Shown piece by piece: positions 1 through 8,227 of a stretch of DNA of 64,000 bases (positions are counted from its first letter, which is position 1; each line of letters starts with the position of its first letter). A model generated the notes under the pieces. That model saw nothing but the letters and a program-made list of their open reading frames with translations. It did not search any database and had not been told where the DNA came from. The position numbers were made by a program, and so were the translations under genes. The stretch comes from an uncultured Bacteroidaceae bacterium (GTDB lineage Bacteria > Bacteroidota > Bacteroidia > Bacteroidales > Bacteroidaceae), in contig CAJOIE010000004.1 of the NCBI GenBank assembly GCA_905234605.1, positions 62,001-126,000 of the forward strand, written 5' to 3'.

Positions 1-2
1 GC

Positions 3-671
3 GTGACGCTCTTCGACCCGCAGCAGTTCATATCGCTGGTGATACGCTTTGTCATCAACCTCTGCGTTGTGTGTCTGATAGCCTATCGCTTCTACTTCCC
101 GCGCAGCCGCCGTCGCGACTACATGTTCATCTTCATTCTCATGGCCATGAGCATCTTCCTCCTTGTGAGCCTCATGGAGGGTGGAGGCATGCAGCTCGGC
201 GCGGCCATGGGCCTGTTTGCCATCTTCGGCATAATGCGTTTCCGCACCGAGGCCGTGCCCATCCGCGAGATGACCTATCTCTTCATGCTCATAGCCCTGA
301 GCGTCATCAACGCCCTGGCGCACGGTGAGTATCATCCCAAGGCACTCTACTGGGACGGCATCGGCATCGTCACCATCCTCTTCGTCAACGCCGTCTTCGT
401 GGTCATGGCATGGCTCTTCGAGAACAGCCGCCTGATGCGGCAGGACTGCAGCAAGCTCATCAAGTACGACAATGTGCAGCTCATCACTCCCGACCGCCGC
501 GAGGAGCTCAAGGCCGACTTAGAGAAACGCACGGGCCTCAGCATCACACGCATTGAGGTGGGCACGCTCGATTTTCTCAAGGACGCTGCCCTCATACGCA
601 TCTTCTACGACGACCCCGCCGACGTGGGCAACAGCATAGCCCATCTGGGTCGTATGCCTAAGGAAATCTGA
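3..671 (+). CDS. DUF4956 domain-containing membrane protein (5' end at window edge)
   Basis: Predicted integral inner-membrane protein of the DUF4956 family; biochemical role unknown. About five hydrophobic segments are visible (roughly residues 10-30, 41-58, 64-78, 92-107 and 117-138). After the third comes the motif GIMRFRTEAVPIREMTYLF (residues 76-94), which is characteristic of the family. Residues 140-222 form a soluble, probably cytoplasmic, domain. In other Bacteroidetes DUF4956 genes often lie beside VTC/polyphosphate-polymerase-like and CotH-kinase genes and beta-helix proteins like the one at 2077-3375; any such partners would be upstream of this window. The frame opens at a GTG at position 3, so the true start could lie outside. 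A 12-bp gap to the next gene suggests an operon. The family call is firm; the function is not. Confidence 0.85.
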   Translation: MTLFDPQQFISLVIRFVINLCVVCLIAYRFYFPRSRRRDYMFIFILMAMSIFLLVSLMEGGGMQLGAAMGLFAIFGIMRFRTEAVPIREMTYLFMLIALSVINALAHGEYHPKALYWDGIGIVTILFVNAVFVVMAWLFENSRLMRQDCSKLIKYDNVQLITPDRREELKADLEKRTGLSITRIEVGTLDFLKDAALIRIFYDDPADVGNSIAHLGRMPKEI

Positions 672-683
672 CACCATACAGCT

Positions 684-1562
684 ATGCGTCGCATCATCAC
701 CGCTATCACGGCTGCCATGCTGGCCGCGATGCCTCTCCTTGCGCAGGAGACAAGCTCCTACAGCGCGCTATGGACCGACCTCTCCGTGGCCCATCCGCTG
801 CCCTACGGGCTGACTGTGGACGCCGGTCTGGGCTTCCGCACGCTCGATGCCTTGGAGAATGCCAACCGCTTCGATGCCAACATTGGGCTGGACTACAAGA
901 TAGGCAAGCACTTCAAGGTGGGAGTGTCATACACGTTCATCTACCGCCACTACCTGTCGGAGACCGAATACAAGTATCAGGGCAACCATGACTACAGTTC
1001 CTACCAGGGCCTAACGGTGACTGAGACAGATGCAGACGGCGAGACGCAGACATATAGGTACAAGGGTTACAACGTGGATGCCGCCCACTGGGCTCCACGC
1101 CACCGTTTTGCCCTCGACCTGACGGCCGACAAGCGTTTCCGCAAGACCCTGCGCGTGTCGCTCCGCGAGCGCTACCAGTACACCCACCAGGCAGCGCGCG
1201 ACATAGATCGCACCCGCTATCGTGTGGACAGCTATGACGCCGACGGCAACGTGTCGGCGTGGGAAGACCCTGAGGTGGTCACAAAGCACAAGAACGCCTG
1301 GGACCGCCACCTGCTGCGCTCACGCCTCAAGCTCTCCATCGACCGCAAGGGATGGCAGTGGGAGCCATACGTCAGCGGCGAGCTGCACAACAACATGGGC
1401 GACTCGTGGCATCTCGACAAGGTGCGCCTCGCCGCCGGTGCCGACTACTCCATCACCAAGCAACACAAGCTCTCCATAGCCTACGTCTTCACCCACGAGA
1501 ACGACGACGACGGCAACGAGAACATACACGCCCTGAGCATAGGCTACCGCTTCAAGTTCTGA
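684..1562 (+). CDS. DUF2490 family outer-membrane beta-barrel protein
   Basis: A 292-residue secreted protein with a signal peptide (residues 1-20, cleavage probably after the LLA of PLLAQ). The rest is a run of alternating amphipathic strands rich in Tyr, Trp and Arg, ending in IHALSIGYRFKF, an aromatic C-terminus typical of outer-membrane barrels. The strand pattern (for example YKIGKHFKVGVSYTFIYRHY near residue 75, and a strand-turn repeat around AWDRHLLRSRLKLS) matches DUF2490. The family is annotated only as a predicted outer-membrane protein. It lies 12 bp after the DUF4956 gene and 36 bp before the next, so it is probably cotranscribed and is a candidate outer-membrane partner of that system. 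No enzymatic motif is seen. Confidence 0.75.
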   Translation: MRRIITAITAAMLAAMPLLAQETSSYSALWTDLSVAHPLPYGLTVDAGLGFRTLDALENANRFDANIGLDYKIGKHFKVGVSYTFIYRHYLSETEYKYQGNHDYSSYQGLTVTETDADGETQTYRYKGYNVDAAHWAPRHRFALDLTADKRFRKTLRVSLRERYQYTHQAARDIDRTRYRVDSYDADGNVSAWEDPEVVTKHKNAWDRHLLRSRLKLSIDRKGWQWEPYVSGELHNNMGDSWHLDKVRLAAGADYSITKQHKLSIAYVFTHENDDDGNENIHALSIGYRFKF

Positions 1563-1598
1563 GCATAGACACAAATCATATCATACACCACAATCAAG

Positions 1599-2075
1599 AT
1601 GAAACGACTGCTACTCAGCCTCGCGCTTCTTGCCGCAGCATGGCTGCCGGCCTGTGCCGACGACACGGCCGACTACAGCTATCTCTGCCTCTACACCACG
1701 TCCGGCAGCACCACATCCAGCGAGAGTGTAGCCCTGCGCCAGGTGAAGAGGCTCACCTTTGAGGGCACCGACCTCGTTGTCACCATGGCCGACGGCACCA
1801 TCATGGCCACACCCCTCGCGCTGCTCTCGCGCATAGCCTTCAACGCCACTGCCGACGCTGTGCGCTCGACAGATGCCGCCCGCGGCGGCCTGATGCTGCA
1901 AGGCGGGCGTCTGGTGGCCGAAGGGCAGGGCACACTGTGCGTCTATGACCTGCGCGGACAGCTGCTGCGCGTGCAGCATGTGCGCGGCACCCATGCCGAA
2001 CTGTCACTCACCGACCTGCCACGGGGCGTATACGTGGCCACACTTGGCACATCAACCATTAAATTCGCACGCTGA
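1599..2075 (+). CDS. Small secreted protein with a type IX-like C-terminal tail
   Basis: A 158-residue protein with a signal peptide (residues 1-20, MKRLLLSLALLAAAWLPACA). The middle resembles a short Bacteroidetes N-terminal motif in which two similar segments repeat (LRQVKRLTFEGTDLVVTMADG, shortened here to its key part VKRLTF, and LLSRIAF). The last 60 residues read as a cargo tail: LCVYDLRGQLLR, then LPRGVYVATLGTSTIKFAR. That pattern (VYDLxGRxL followed by LxxGVYxxxxG) is the usual type A sorting domain of type IX secretion, although the final residues are less basic than in canonical tails. Almost nothing separates the signal from the tail, so it looks like a minimal cargo or a remnant. 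It ends 1 bp before the next ATG. Confidence 0.6.
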   Translation: MKRLLLSLALLAAAWLPACADDTADYSYLCLYTTSGSTTSSESVALRQVKRLTFEGTDLVVTMADGTIMATPLALLSRIAFNATADAVRSTDAARGGLMLQGGRLVAEGQGTLCVYDLRGQLLRVQHVRGTHAELSLTDLPRGVYVATLGTSTIKFAR

Positions 2076-2076
2076 C

Positions 2077-3375
2077 ATGACACGACACATACTCCTACCG
2101 CTACTCCTTGCCGCCATCGCCACCACGGCCAGCGCACAATGGCTGCGCGTGTGGAACGGAGGCGAGAGCACACGCTATGCCGTCAGCGACGTGCAGAGCA
2201 TGGACTACACTGCCGGCACGCTCACCATCGGCATCGACGTCGTCTCCACATCCGAGATAGACAGCATCACCATCGTCAACCCCGTCACCGTCACCTACGA
2301 CGGCACCACGGCCACCGTCGACATCCCCGAGAGTGTGGAAGGCGTGACAGCCTATGCCAATGGTGCCGACGTCTACATCGTCAACCTCAACACCGTCACC
2401 GAGCAGGAGTTCATACTCAAGGGCACGAGCACACAGGGCTCGCTCACATACAGCGGCTCCTATAAGGTGAAGTTCCACCTTGCAGGCCTCGACCTCACCA
2501 GCACCAGCGGTGCCGCCATCGACATACAGTGCGGCAAGCGCGTGGACATCATCGTGGAGGACGGCACCGTCAACACCCTTGCCGACTACGCCTCCGGCGA
2601 CCAGAAGGCCGCCTTCAACTGCCAGGGCCACGTGGAGCTCTCGGGCTCGGGCTCCCTCACCATAGCCGGCAAGGCCCGCCATGCTCTGCGCACCAATGAG
2701 TATCTGCTGGTCAAGAAGTCGTTTGGCACGCTCACTGTCAGCGAAGCCGCCAGCGACGGCATCCATGTGGGCGAGTTTTTCCAGATGAACGGAGGCACCG
2801 TCAGCATCGCTGCCACCGGCGGCGACGGCCTGCAGGTGGAGACCGATGCCACCAGCTCGGAGGCCCTCAACGGCCAGCTGATAGTCGGCGACGGCACGCT
2901 CACCGTCGACGTCGCCAGCGCCGACACCAAGGGCATACGTCTTGATGCCGATGACACCGATGCCACCATAGTGCCGCATTTGCAGCTACTCGGCGGCACC
3001 ATAACCGTCAACGTGGCAGCCACAGCCCTGGGTGCCAAGGCCATAGCCTCCGACGGCAACTTCACCATAGGCTCCGCCGAGACGGCACCCGTGGTGAGCG
3101 TGGTCGTGGCGGCAGGCGTCTACACCGACACAGCCACAGGCGAGGAGAACCGTGCCACGGGTCTCAAGGCCGACTCCACGCTCACCATAGCAGGCGGGCA
3201 GAGCACCGTGGCAGCCACCGGCGCACAGAGCCGCGGTGTGCGTGCCTATGCCCTCGTGGCCACGGGGGGCACGCTCACAGTCACGAACACCGGCACCAAG
3301 AGCCAGGGCATCAAGCTCGACCAGACATTCGTCACAGGGCAGGGAGGCATCGTCTCCGGCTCATTCAGGTACTGA
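2077..3375 (+). CDS. Cthe_2159-like carbohydrate-binding beta-helix protein
   Basis: A 432-residue secreted protein. The start was placed at the ATG one base after the preceding stop because it is followed directly by a signal peptide (MTRHILLPLLLAAIATTASA). Residues 20-70 carry the same paired motif seen in the preceding gene (SDVQSMDY and SEIDSITI). From about residue 75 the sequence becomes a regular beta-helix: VYIVNLNTV, YKVKFHLAGLDLTS, AAIDIQCGKRVDIIVEDGTVN, LSGSGSLTIAGKARHAL and DGIHVGEFFQMNGGTVSI. This matches the Cthe_2159/DUF4353 family, whose founding member binds acidic polysaccharides such as pectin. Gly, Thr and Asp are abundant and Cys is nearly absent. It is the last gene of the four-gene cluster. 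The ligand here is an inference. Confidence 0.8.
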   Translation: MTRHILLPLLLAAIATTASAQWLRVWNGGESTRYAVSDVQSMDYTAGTLTIGIDVVSTSEIDSITIVNPVTVTYDGTTATVDIPESVEGVTAYANGADVYIVNLNTVTEQEFILKGTSTQGSLTYSGSYKVKFHLAGLDLTSTSGAAIDIQCGKRVDIIVEDGTVNTLADYASGDQKAAFNCQGHVELSGSGSLTIAGKARHALRTNEYLLVKKSFGTLTVSEAASDGIHVGEFFQMNGGTVSIAATGGDGLQVETDATSSEALNGQLIVGDGTLTVDVASADTKGIRLDADDTDATIVPHLQLLGGTITVNVAATALGAKAIASDGNFTIGSAETAPVVSVVVAAGVYTDTATGEENRATGLKADSTLTIAGGQSTVAATGAQSRGVRAYALVATGGTLTVTNTGTKSQGIKLDQTFVTGQGGIVSGSFRY

Positions 3376-3446
3376 CGCGCGCTGCCGCATGCTTCGCTGC
3401 ATGGCCTTGCATGAACGCAGGCACAGAGCCGCGGCGTAGCTGCCGG

Positions 3447-3478
3447 CACCCTGCATGGTCAGGGTCGCACACCCTGCA
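3447..3478. repeat. Two copies of CACCCTGCA, 23 bp apart
   Basis: CACCCTGCA occurs at 3447-3455 and 3470-3478, giving a 23-bp spacing in the 306-bp spacer between two convergent genes. The same 9-mer is the core of the 22-bp repeats at 35693 and 59068. No other coding signal is seen in 3376-3681. Confidence 0.6.
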
Positions 3479-3482
3479 CCCA

Positions 3483-3536
3483 TACGCCAATCCCCCTGCA
3501 TCCTCATCGCAAAGAGGGTGCAGGGGGATTGGCGTA
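3483..3536. terminator. Perfect 18-bp inverted repeat between convergent genes
   Basis: The arms at 3483-3500 and 3519-3536 are exact reverse complements (left arm TACGCCAATCCCCCTGCA), separated by an 18-nt loop. It lies 107 bp after the beta-helix gene stop and 146 bp beyond the GH2 gene stop on the other strand, so it could act as a bidirectional terminator or transcript 3' stabiliser. There is no U-tract on either strand, so intrinsic termination is not certain. Confidence 0.55.
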
Positions 3537-3681
3537 GGCTCGGCATCGTGGTTAGTCTGTTCCGGTGCCATGGTGCTCGGCACCATGCGCATGCGCGTCT
3601 GCCAGCCACGCTGTGAACAGCCTGCACCTGCTGCCCAGTCCGGGCGGCAAGGCGCAGTGTGGAGCGTTCACAGCCGCAGCC

Positions 3682-6210
3682 CTATTGTGCGCGCAGTGTC
3701 AGGGTGCCGCTCTTGAGGCCGCGTGCCGAGGCCTCGACGGTGATGGTGCCAGGGCGTGTGCCAGCCTGGATGATGGCTGTCAGCTGGCCGGCAAAGGCGT
3801 GGTGGCGTGGCAGGTGGAAGAGGTCGAGGTTGGCGGCATCGCCGTTGGCGGCTGCGCGGAACGTGCCGGCACCCTTCACGCGGAAGCTGATGAGCTGGGC
3901 GGCATCGGGCACGAGGTTGCCGTCCTTGTCCACGACACGCACCGTGACGTAGGCCATGTCGTCGCCGTCGGCATTGACGACGGGGCGCGAGGCAGAGAGC
4001 TCGATGTGGTGGGGCCGCGAGGCGGTGTTCACCGTCTGCACGCGCTGCGCCTGCTCTATGGTGCCTGCGCTGGCCGGATAGTGGGCTTCCACACGCAGCT
4101 GCCCGGGCTCGTAGACCACGTCGGTCCACATCAGGCGGTAGCGGCGCAGCAGCCAGTAGGGGTCGCCGGCAGCGCGGGCTGCCTCTGCCTCCTCGCGGCT
4201 GTATTTGTGCTGTGTGCCCTGGCTCACGCCGTTGACGAAGAGCTCGGCCTCGGGAGCGTCGGTGTAGACGAACACCGGCACCACGCTGCCCTCACGGCCG
4301 GGCCATGTCCAGTGGGGCAGGATGTGCAGCGTGTGGGCCTGCCGGTTCCAGAGCGAGCGGTAGAGGTAGTAGCGGTCCTTGGGCAGCGAGGCCAGGTCGA
4401 TGATGCCGAAGAGGCTGCTGTGTGAGGGCCAGGCGTCGGTGTCGTAGGGTGAGGGCTCGCCGAGGTAGTCGAAGCCGGTCCATACGAACTGTCCCAGCGT
4501 CCACTCGTGGTCGTCGGCGTTGGCGAAGTCCACGTCGGGCACATTGCTCCAGCCGCAGTACTCCAGGTCGTAGCCCGTGCTCTGGTGGTCGTCGTAGATG
4601 GCGTCGGCACGCAGCCCGACGGGCAGCTTGTAGACTCCGCGCGAACTCACCGTGCTGCTCGTCTCGGAGCCCAGCACGATGTTCTGCGGCAGGCGTGCAT
4701 AGGCCTCCTCATAGCGGTGCGCGCGGTAGTTGAAGCCGGGCACGTCGAGCATGGCGGCAAAGCCGTTGTCCAGCACGCACGACACCTGGTCCATGCCGCA
4801 GGTGACAGGCCGTGTGGGGTCTTCGCGGTGACAGATGTCCTGCAGGAACGATGCTACCTGGTAGCCCTTGGGCGAGCACTGCGTGGGCACTTCGTTGCCT
4901 ACGCTCCACATCACCACTGCCGGCGAGTTGCGGTAGTGGCGCAGCATGTTGACCATGTCGCGCTCCGCCCACTCGGCAAAGTAGCGGTGGTAGCCGTTGC
5001 GGCACTTGGCAATGTCCCACTCGTCGAAAGGCTCGAGCATCATCATCAGGCCCATGCTGTCGCAGAGCTCCACCAGCTCGGGAGCCGGCATGTTGTGGCT
5101 GGTGCGCACGGCGTCGCAGCCCATGTCCTTGAGCATTTGCAGCTGGTGGCGCAGCGCGGCGCGGCTGACGGCTGCACCGAGTGGCCCCAGGTCGTGGTGG
5201 TTGCACACGCCCTGGAACTTGCGACGCTCTCCGTTGAGGAAGAAGCCACGGTCGGGCAGGATGTCGATGGTGCGTATGCCGAAGCGCGTCTCACAGCGGT
5301 CCACCAGCGTGTCGTGGGCGTAGACACGTGTGCGGGCACAGTACAGGTGGGGCGTCTCGGGGCTCCACAGGCGCGGCGCGGCGATGCTGAAGTGCTGCGT
5401 CAGAGGCTGTCCGTGGGCCACCGTCTGGCTGTTGTCCTTGGCGGCCACCACTGCGCCACGCTCGTCCACTATCTCCGTCAGCAGGCGCAGCGTGATGCCC
5501 TCCGCGCCCTCCATCTGTGTGCGCAGCGTGACGCTGGCCGTGCCGCCGAGCAGGCGTGTCAGCACCTGTGTGCCCCACGTGGCCACGTGGATGGCCGATG
5601 TCTCCACCACATGCACGTTGCGGTAGAGGCCTGCGCCGCAATACCAGCGGCTGCTCTGCTCGCGGTTCTCTAAGCGCACGGCCAGCGTGTTGGGCGTGCC
5701 GTCGGCGTGCACGGCACCGGTCACGTCGACATGAAACGAGTTGTAGCCGTAGGGCCAGAACGCCACTTCCTTGCCGTTGACCCACACGCGGGCCTCGCTC
5801 ATGGCCCCGTCGAAGATGAGCTCGGTGTGCTCACCCCGCGTGGCGAACTGCGTGCGATACCAGCCCACGCCCGTGTAGGGCAGGCCGCCCGTGCGCCCCG
5901 TCTTCCACGTGGCCACGCTCTCGCCGTTCTGCGTCACGGCCACCTTCTGCAAGTCGCAGTCGCGCGAGAAGGGACCCGTGATGGCCCAGTCGTGGGGCAC
6001 GCTCACCTGCTGCCAGCGTGTGTCGTCGTACTCGGTGGCTTCGGCACCCTCGGCATCGCCGAGCGTGAAGCGCCAGCCGGTGCGCAGCAGTGTCTCCGTG
6101 CGCTCGGTGGCGGCAGAGATGGAGGTGCTGGCTGTCAGGATGCAGAGCACAAGCAGCCACGAGGCTATGGTGCGGCCGTGGTGCATAGAGAGAGTGGGAT
6201 AGGTGTGCAT
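3682..6210 (-). CDS. Secreted glycoside hydrolase family 2 (beta-galactosidase-type)
   Basis: An 842-residue GH2 enzyme, likely an exo-acting beta-galactosidase or related beta-glycosidase acting in the periplasm or at the surface. A signal peptide (about residues 9-34, WLLVLCILTASTSISAA) is followed by the sugar-binding jelly roll (residues 40-210, with SVPHDWAITGPF and GVGWYRT), an immunoglobulin-like domain (215-310) and the TIM barrel (315-610). The acid/base is E440 in WSVGNEVP and the nucleophile is E516 in LGSETSST. Two further beta domains follow (DUF4982-like from about 625, and a Big-like C5 domain to the end). Start choice: ATG at 6210 or at 6186 (M9), both compatible with the signal peptide. 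It stands alone on the minus strand without SusC/SusD neighbours. The substrate cannot be read from the sequence. Confidence 0.9.
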   Translation of the reverse strand: MHTYPTLSMHHGRTIASWLLVLCILTASTSISAATERTETLLRTGWRFTLGDAEGAEATEYDDTRWQQVSVPHDWAITGPFSRDCDLQKVAVTQNGESVATWKTGRTGGLPYTGVGWYRTQFATRGEHTELIFDGAMSEARVWVNGKEVAFWPYGYNSFHVDVTGAVHADGTPNTLAVRLENREQSSRWYCGAGLYRNVHVVETSAIHVATWGTQVLTRLLGGTASVTLRTQMEGAEGITLRLLTEIVDERGAVVAAKDNSQTVAHGQPLTQHFSIAAPRLWSPETPHLYCARTRVYAHDTLVDRCETRFGIRTIDILPDRGFFLNGERRKFQGVCNHHDLGPLGAAVSRAALRHQLQMLKDMGCDAVRTSHNMPAPELVELCDSMGLMMMLEPFDEWDIAKCRNGYHRYFAEWAERDMVNMLRHYRNSPAVVMWSVGNEVPTQCSPKGYQVASFLQDICHREDPTRPVTCGMDQVSCVLDNGFAAMLDVPGFNYRAHRYEEAYARLPQNIVLGSETSSTVSSRGVYKLPVGLRADAIYDDHQSTGYDLEYCGWSNVPDVDFANADDHEWTLGQFVWTGFDYLGEPSPYDTDAWPSHSSLFGIIDLASLPKDRYYLYRSLWNRQAHTLHILPHWTWPGREGSVVPVFVYTDAPEAELFVNGVSQGTQHKYSREEAEAARAAGDPYWLLRRYRLMWTDVVYEPGQLRVEAHYPASAGTIEQAQRVQTVNTASRPHHIELSASRPVVNADGDDMAYVTVRVVDKDGNLVPDAAQLISFRVKGAGTFRAAANGDAANLDLFHLPRHHAFAGQLTAIIQAGTRPGTITVEASARGLKSGTLTLRAQ

Positions 6211-6244
6211 AGGTATATGTGTTAATGGTTAGCATGTCGGAGCC

Positions 6245-6332
6245 GTTGTTGCTGCCTGTCGTAGCTGCGGTGGCTGCGAGGTGTCGACGTTGTTGCTGTC
6301 TGCCGTAGCCGCGGTGGCAGCGAGGTGTCGCT
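6245..6332. repeat. Two tandem imperfect 44-bp units in the GH2 leader
   Basis: Units at 6245-6288 and 6289-6332 each start GTTGTTGCTG and share GCGAGGTGTCG near the end, with about six mismatches. A third partial unit (GCGGTGGCAGCC) follows at 6333. Each 44-bp unit is weakly divisible into two 22-bp halves. On the minus strand this lies between the predicted promoter (6376-6384) and the GH2 start, so it would be transcribed as 5' leader. Confidence 0.7.
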
Positions 6333-6375
6333 GCGGTGGCAGCCTGTTGGAGTCGCTGTCCTTACTGCATGTGCA

Positions 6376-6384
6376 GCAAAGGTA
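6376..6384 (-). promoter_or_regulatory. Predicted -7 box for the GH2 gene
   Basis: On the minus strand the sequence is TACCTTTGC, an exact match to the Bacteroidetes -7 consensus TAnnTTTG. No convincing TTTG is present at the -33 position. Transcription would start near 6370, giving a leader of about 160 nt that contains the 44-bp repeats. Confidence 0.6.
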
Positions 6385-6477
6385 TGCACTTTCGGCATAA
6401 AGCCCGCCTTGTGCCTGCGATTTGCCCTCTCAAAGTCCCATTTAAGCACTAACCGCCAGTCATTAACAAACTTTAAC

Positions 6478-6519
6478 GGGGGGGGGGTAGCGCGGCTAAC
6501 TTGTTTTCAATACATTTGC
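6478..6519 (+). promoter_or_regulatory. G10 tract and predicted -7 box for the lipoprotein pair
   Basis: A run of ten G at 6478-6487 follows CTTTAAC. A -7 box TACATTTGC lies at 6511-6519. A second candidate 27 bp on (AACCTTTG, 6539-6546) would use the TTTG of the first box (6515-6518) as its -33 element. The G tract lies just upstream of where the -33 region of the first promoter should be. This is the plus-strand part of the 407-bp divergent region 6211-6617, which has no gene. Confidence 0.55.
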
Positions 6520-6617
6520 CGCCATAAAGGCGTAATTAAACCTTTGTTAACAGCGCAAGGAAGACACATTAATTTCTTTAACCCCATTTATTCACTTCAT
6601 TAACAACAAACAGCATT

Positions 6618-7064
6618 ATGAAAAAGATTGCATTGTTCTGCGTGGCAGTTCTTGCCATGGTTTCCTGCACCACCATCACCAAGACTGCCAAGACAGCCGA
6701 CATGCCCGCATCGTTCTATCAGGCCACTGCCGCCGACCTCGAGGTAGCTCCCGAGCGCATCACCTACACCATGACACCCAGTGCCGAGGTGCGTCGCGGC
6801 GGTTTGGACAACGTGAAGCGTGCCGCCATGCAGGAGGCTCTCATCAAGAACGGTAATGCCGACATCCTCGTGGAGCCCGAGTTCGTCATCTCGCGCCAGA
6901 AGCGTTTCATCCTGCCCCCCGTCATCACCAGCGTCACCGTCAGCGGCCGTCCGGCCAAGTATAAGGGCTTCCGCTCGCTCAACGACAGCGTGTGGTGCAA
7001 CCCCATCTTCCGCTCAGGCTACAAGAACGATGTTAAGAGCAGCGATGGCTTCCGCATCTTCTGA
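6618..7064 (+). CDS. Lipoprotein paralogous to the N-terminus of the next gene
   Basis: A 148-residue predicted lipoprotein: MKKIALFCVAVLAMVSC with the lipobox cysteine at 17. No known domain is recognised. It aligns over its whole length with residues 20-140 of the following protein, sharing TKTAKTA (residues 21-27), ERITYT, RRGGLDNVK, NADILVEPEFV, TVSGRPAKY and GFRSLNDSVW. The conserved NGxADIL(V/L)(E/D)P segment resembles small Bacteroidetes periplasmic lipoproteins of unknown function. The start is clear (ATG, positively charged n-region). It lies 63 bp before its paralogue with no promoter-like box between, so cotranscription is likely. Confidence 0.8.
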   Translation: MKKIALFCVAVLAMVSCTTITKTAKTADMPASFYQATAADLEVAPERITYTMTPSAEVRRGGLDNVKRAAMQEALIKNGNADILVEPEFVISRQKRFILPPVITSVTVSGRPAKYKGFRSLNDSVWCNPIFRSGYKNDVKSSDGFRIF

Positions 7065-7127
7065 TGGCAGCACAGGCGTAGACACACCTATATATAATAA
7101 GGTACAACGTTATACACTTACGCTACT

Positions 7128-8117
7128 ATGAGAAAGATTGTTAGTCTGTTCGCGTGTGCACTGCTGGGCCTGGCGCTCAGTTCGTGCGTCACCACGATGA
7201 AGACTGCCAAGACGGCCGGCGTCTCAGCCTCGCTGCAGAACGCCACGGTGGCCGACCTCACAGTGGGCGAGCGCATCACCTACACCTCCCACCCCTCGAA
7301 GGCCATACAGCGTGGTGGCCTCAGCAACATCAAGCAGGCCGTTGAGGCCGAGGCTCTCGAGGTGAAGGGCAATGGTGCCGACATCCTGCTCGACCCGCAG
7401 TTCGTGGTCAGCCGCCGGCGCTCGCTCTTCGGCAGCAAGATAACCGAGGTGACAGTGAGCGGCCGCCCAGCCACCTACAACAACTTCCGCTCCCTGCCCG
7501 ACACCGTGTGGTCCAACCCTGTCTTCCGCGGCGTATATGCCAAGAGCGCACACCGCCGCGGCATGGCAAAAGGCATGCCTCGCGCTAATGCTGCCGCGAA
7601 GGTGAAAGCGCCACGCACACCTGCCGGCCGCAGAAGCGGCTTCCGCATGGGCTTGGAGTTCAACGGCTCCGTTGGCATCGAAGAAAGCTCGTCGCAGGCT
7701 GGTGCCAACCTCATCGGCGGCTATCAGTTCGGCCCCTATTTCTACGCCGGCCTGGGTGTTGGCTACAAGTACATGGAAATGGACGGCGAGATTAAAGGCA
7801 ATGGCCGTGAGTACGTCAGTTCCGAAATGCATGTCGTTCCCTTTTTCGCTCAGATACGCCTCTATGGCGGTCGTGGCAGCAATGCATTGTTCTTCGACTT
7901 CAAGGGAGGCTGCGACTTCACCGTTAGCGGCACCTTCACAGACGGCTCTTTCCTGCGTCCCGCCATTGGCTACAGTTTTGGCGATGTTGACCTGTCGGTG
8001 TTCTACCAATATGAAGAGTTCACCGGACTCCACCACACGGAAAGTCGGTGGAGCAATTCCTACCTCGAGAATGCCGAGGACAGTTTCATCGGTCTGAGCC
8101 TGCAGGTCAAATTCTAA
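7128..8117 (+). CDS. Lipoprotein domain fused to an outer-membrane beta-barrel
   Basis: A 329-residue protein with a lipobox at C20 (MRKIVSLFACALLGLALSSC). Residues 20-140 are a duplicate of the preceding 148-residue lipoprotein (GGLSNIKQ, ADILLDPQFVVSRRR, TVSGRPATY, FRSLPDTVW). A basic linker (about 141-170, with KVKAPRTPAGRR) leads to a C-terminal barrel domain: FRMGLEFNGSVGIEESSS, IGGYQFGPYFYAGLGVGYKY, VPFFAQIRLYG, LFFDFKGGC and the terminal DSFIGLSLQVKF. The barrel resembles an eight-stranded outer-membrane fold. A lipid anchor together with a barrel is uncommon, so the N-terminal part may sit on the periplasmic face. Function unknown. Confidence 0.75.
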   Translation: MRKIVSLFACALLGLALSSCVTTMKTAKTAGVSASLQNATVADLTVGERITYTSHPSKAIQRGGLSNIKQAVEAEALEVKGNGADILLDPQFVVSRRRSLFGSKITEVTVSGRPATYNNFRSLPDTVWSNPVFRGVYAKSAHRRGMAKGMPRANAAAKVKAPRTPAGRRSGFRMGLEFNGSVGIEESSSQAGANLIGGYQFGPYFYAGLGVGYKYMEMDGEIKGNGREYVSSEMHVVPFFAQIRLYGGRGSNALFFDFKGGCDFTVSGTFTDGSFLRPAIGYSFGDVDLSVFYQYEEFTGLHHTESRWSNSYLENAEDSFIGLSLQVKF

Positions 8118-8165
8118 GAGAAAGCCGCGCCGCGAGGCACCGCTTGTTATCACTTTTTTACCAGT

Positions 8166-8207
8166 GAGCCCCCATGTTGCCGGCCTCGTGCCGGTGCGTG
8201 GGGGCTC
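8166..8207. terminator. GC-rich hairpin after the lipoprotein-barrel gene
   Basis: Arms 8166-8184 (starting GAGCCCCCA) and 8190-8207 (ending TGGGGGCTC) pair over about 17 bp with one bulge and a mismatch. A T6 run lies just before it at 8152-8157 rather than after it. It is 48 bp from the stop codon. A terminator is probable but not of classic form. Confidence 0.5.
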
Positions 8208-8227
8208 CATTGTGGCCCGAAGCCCTC

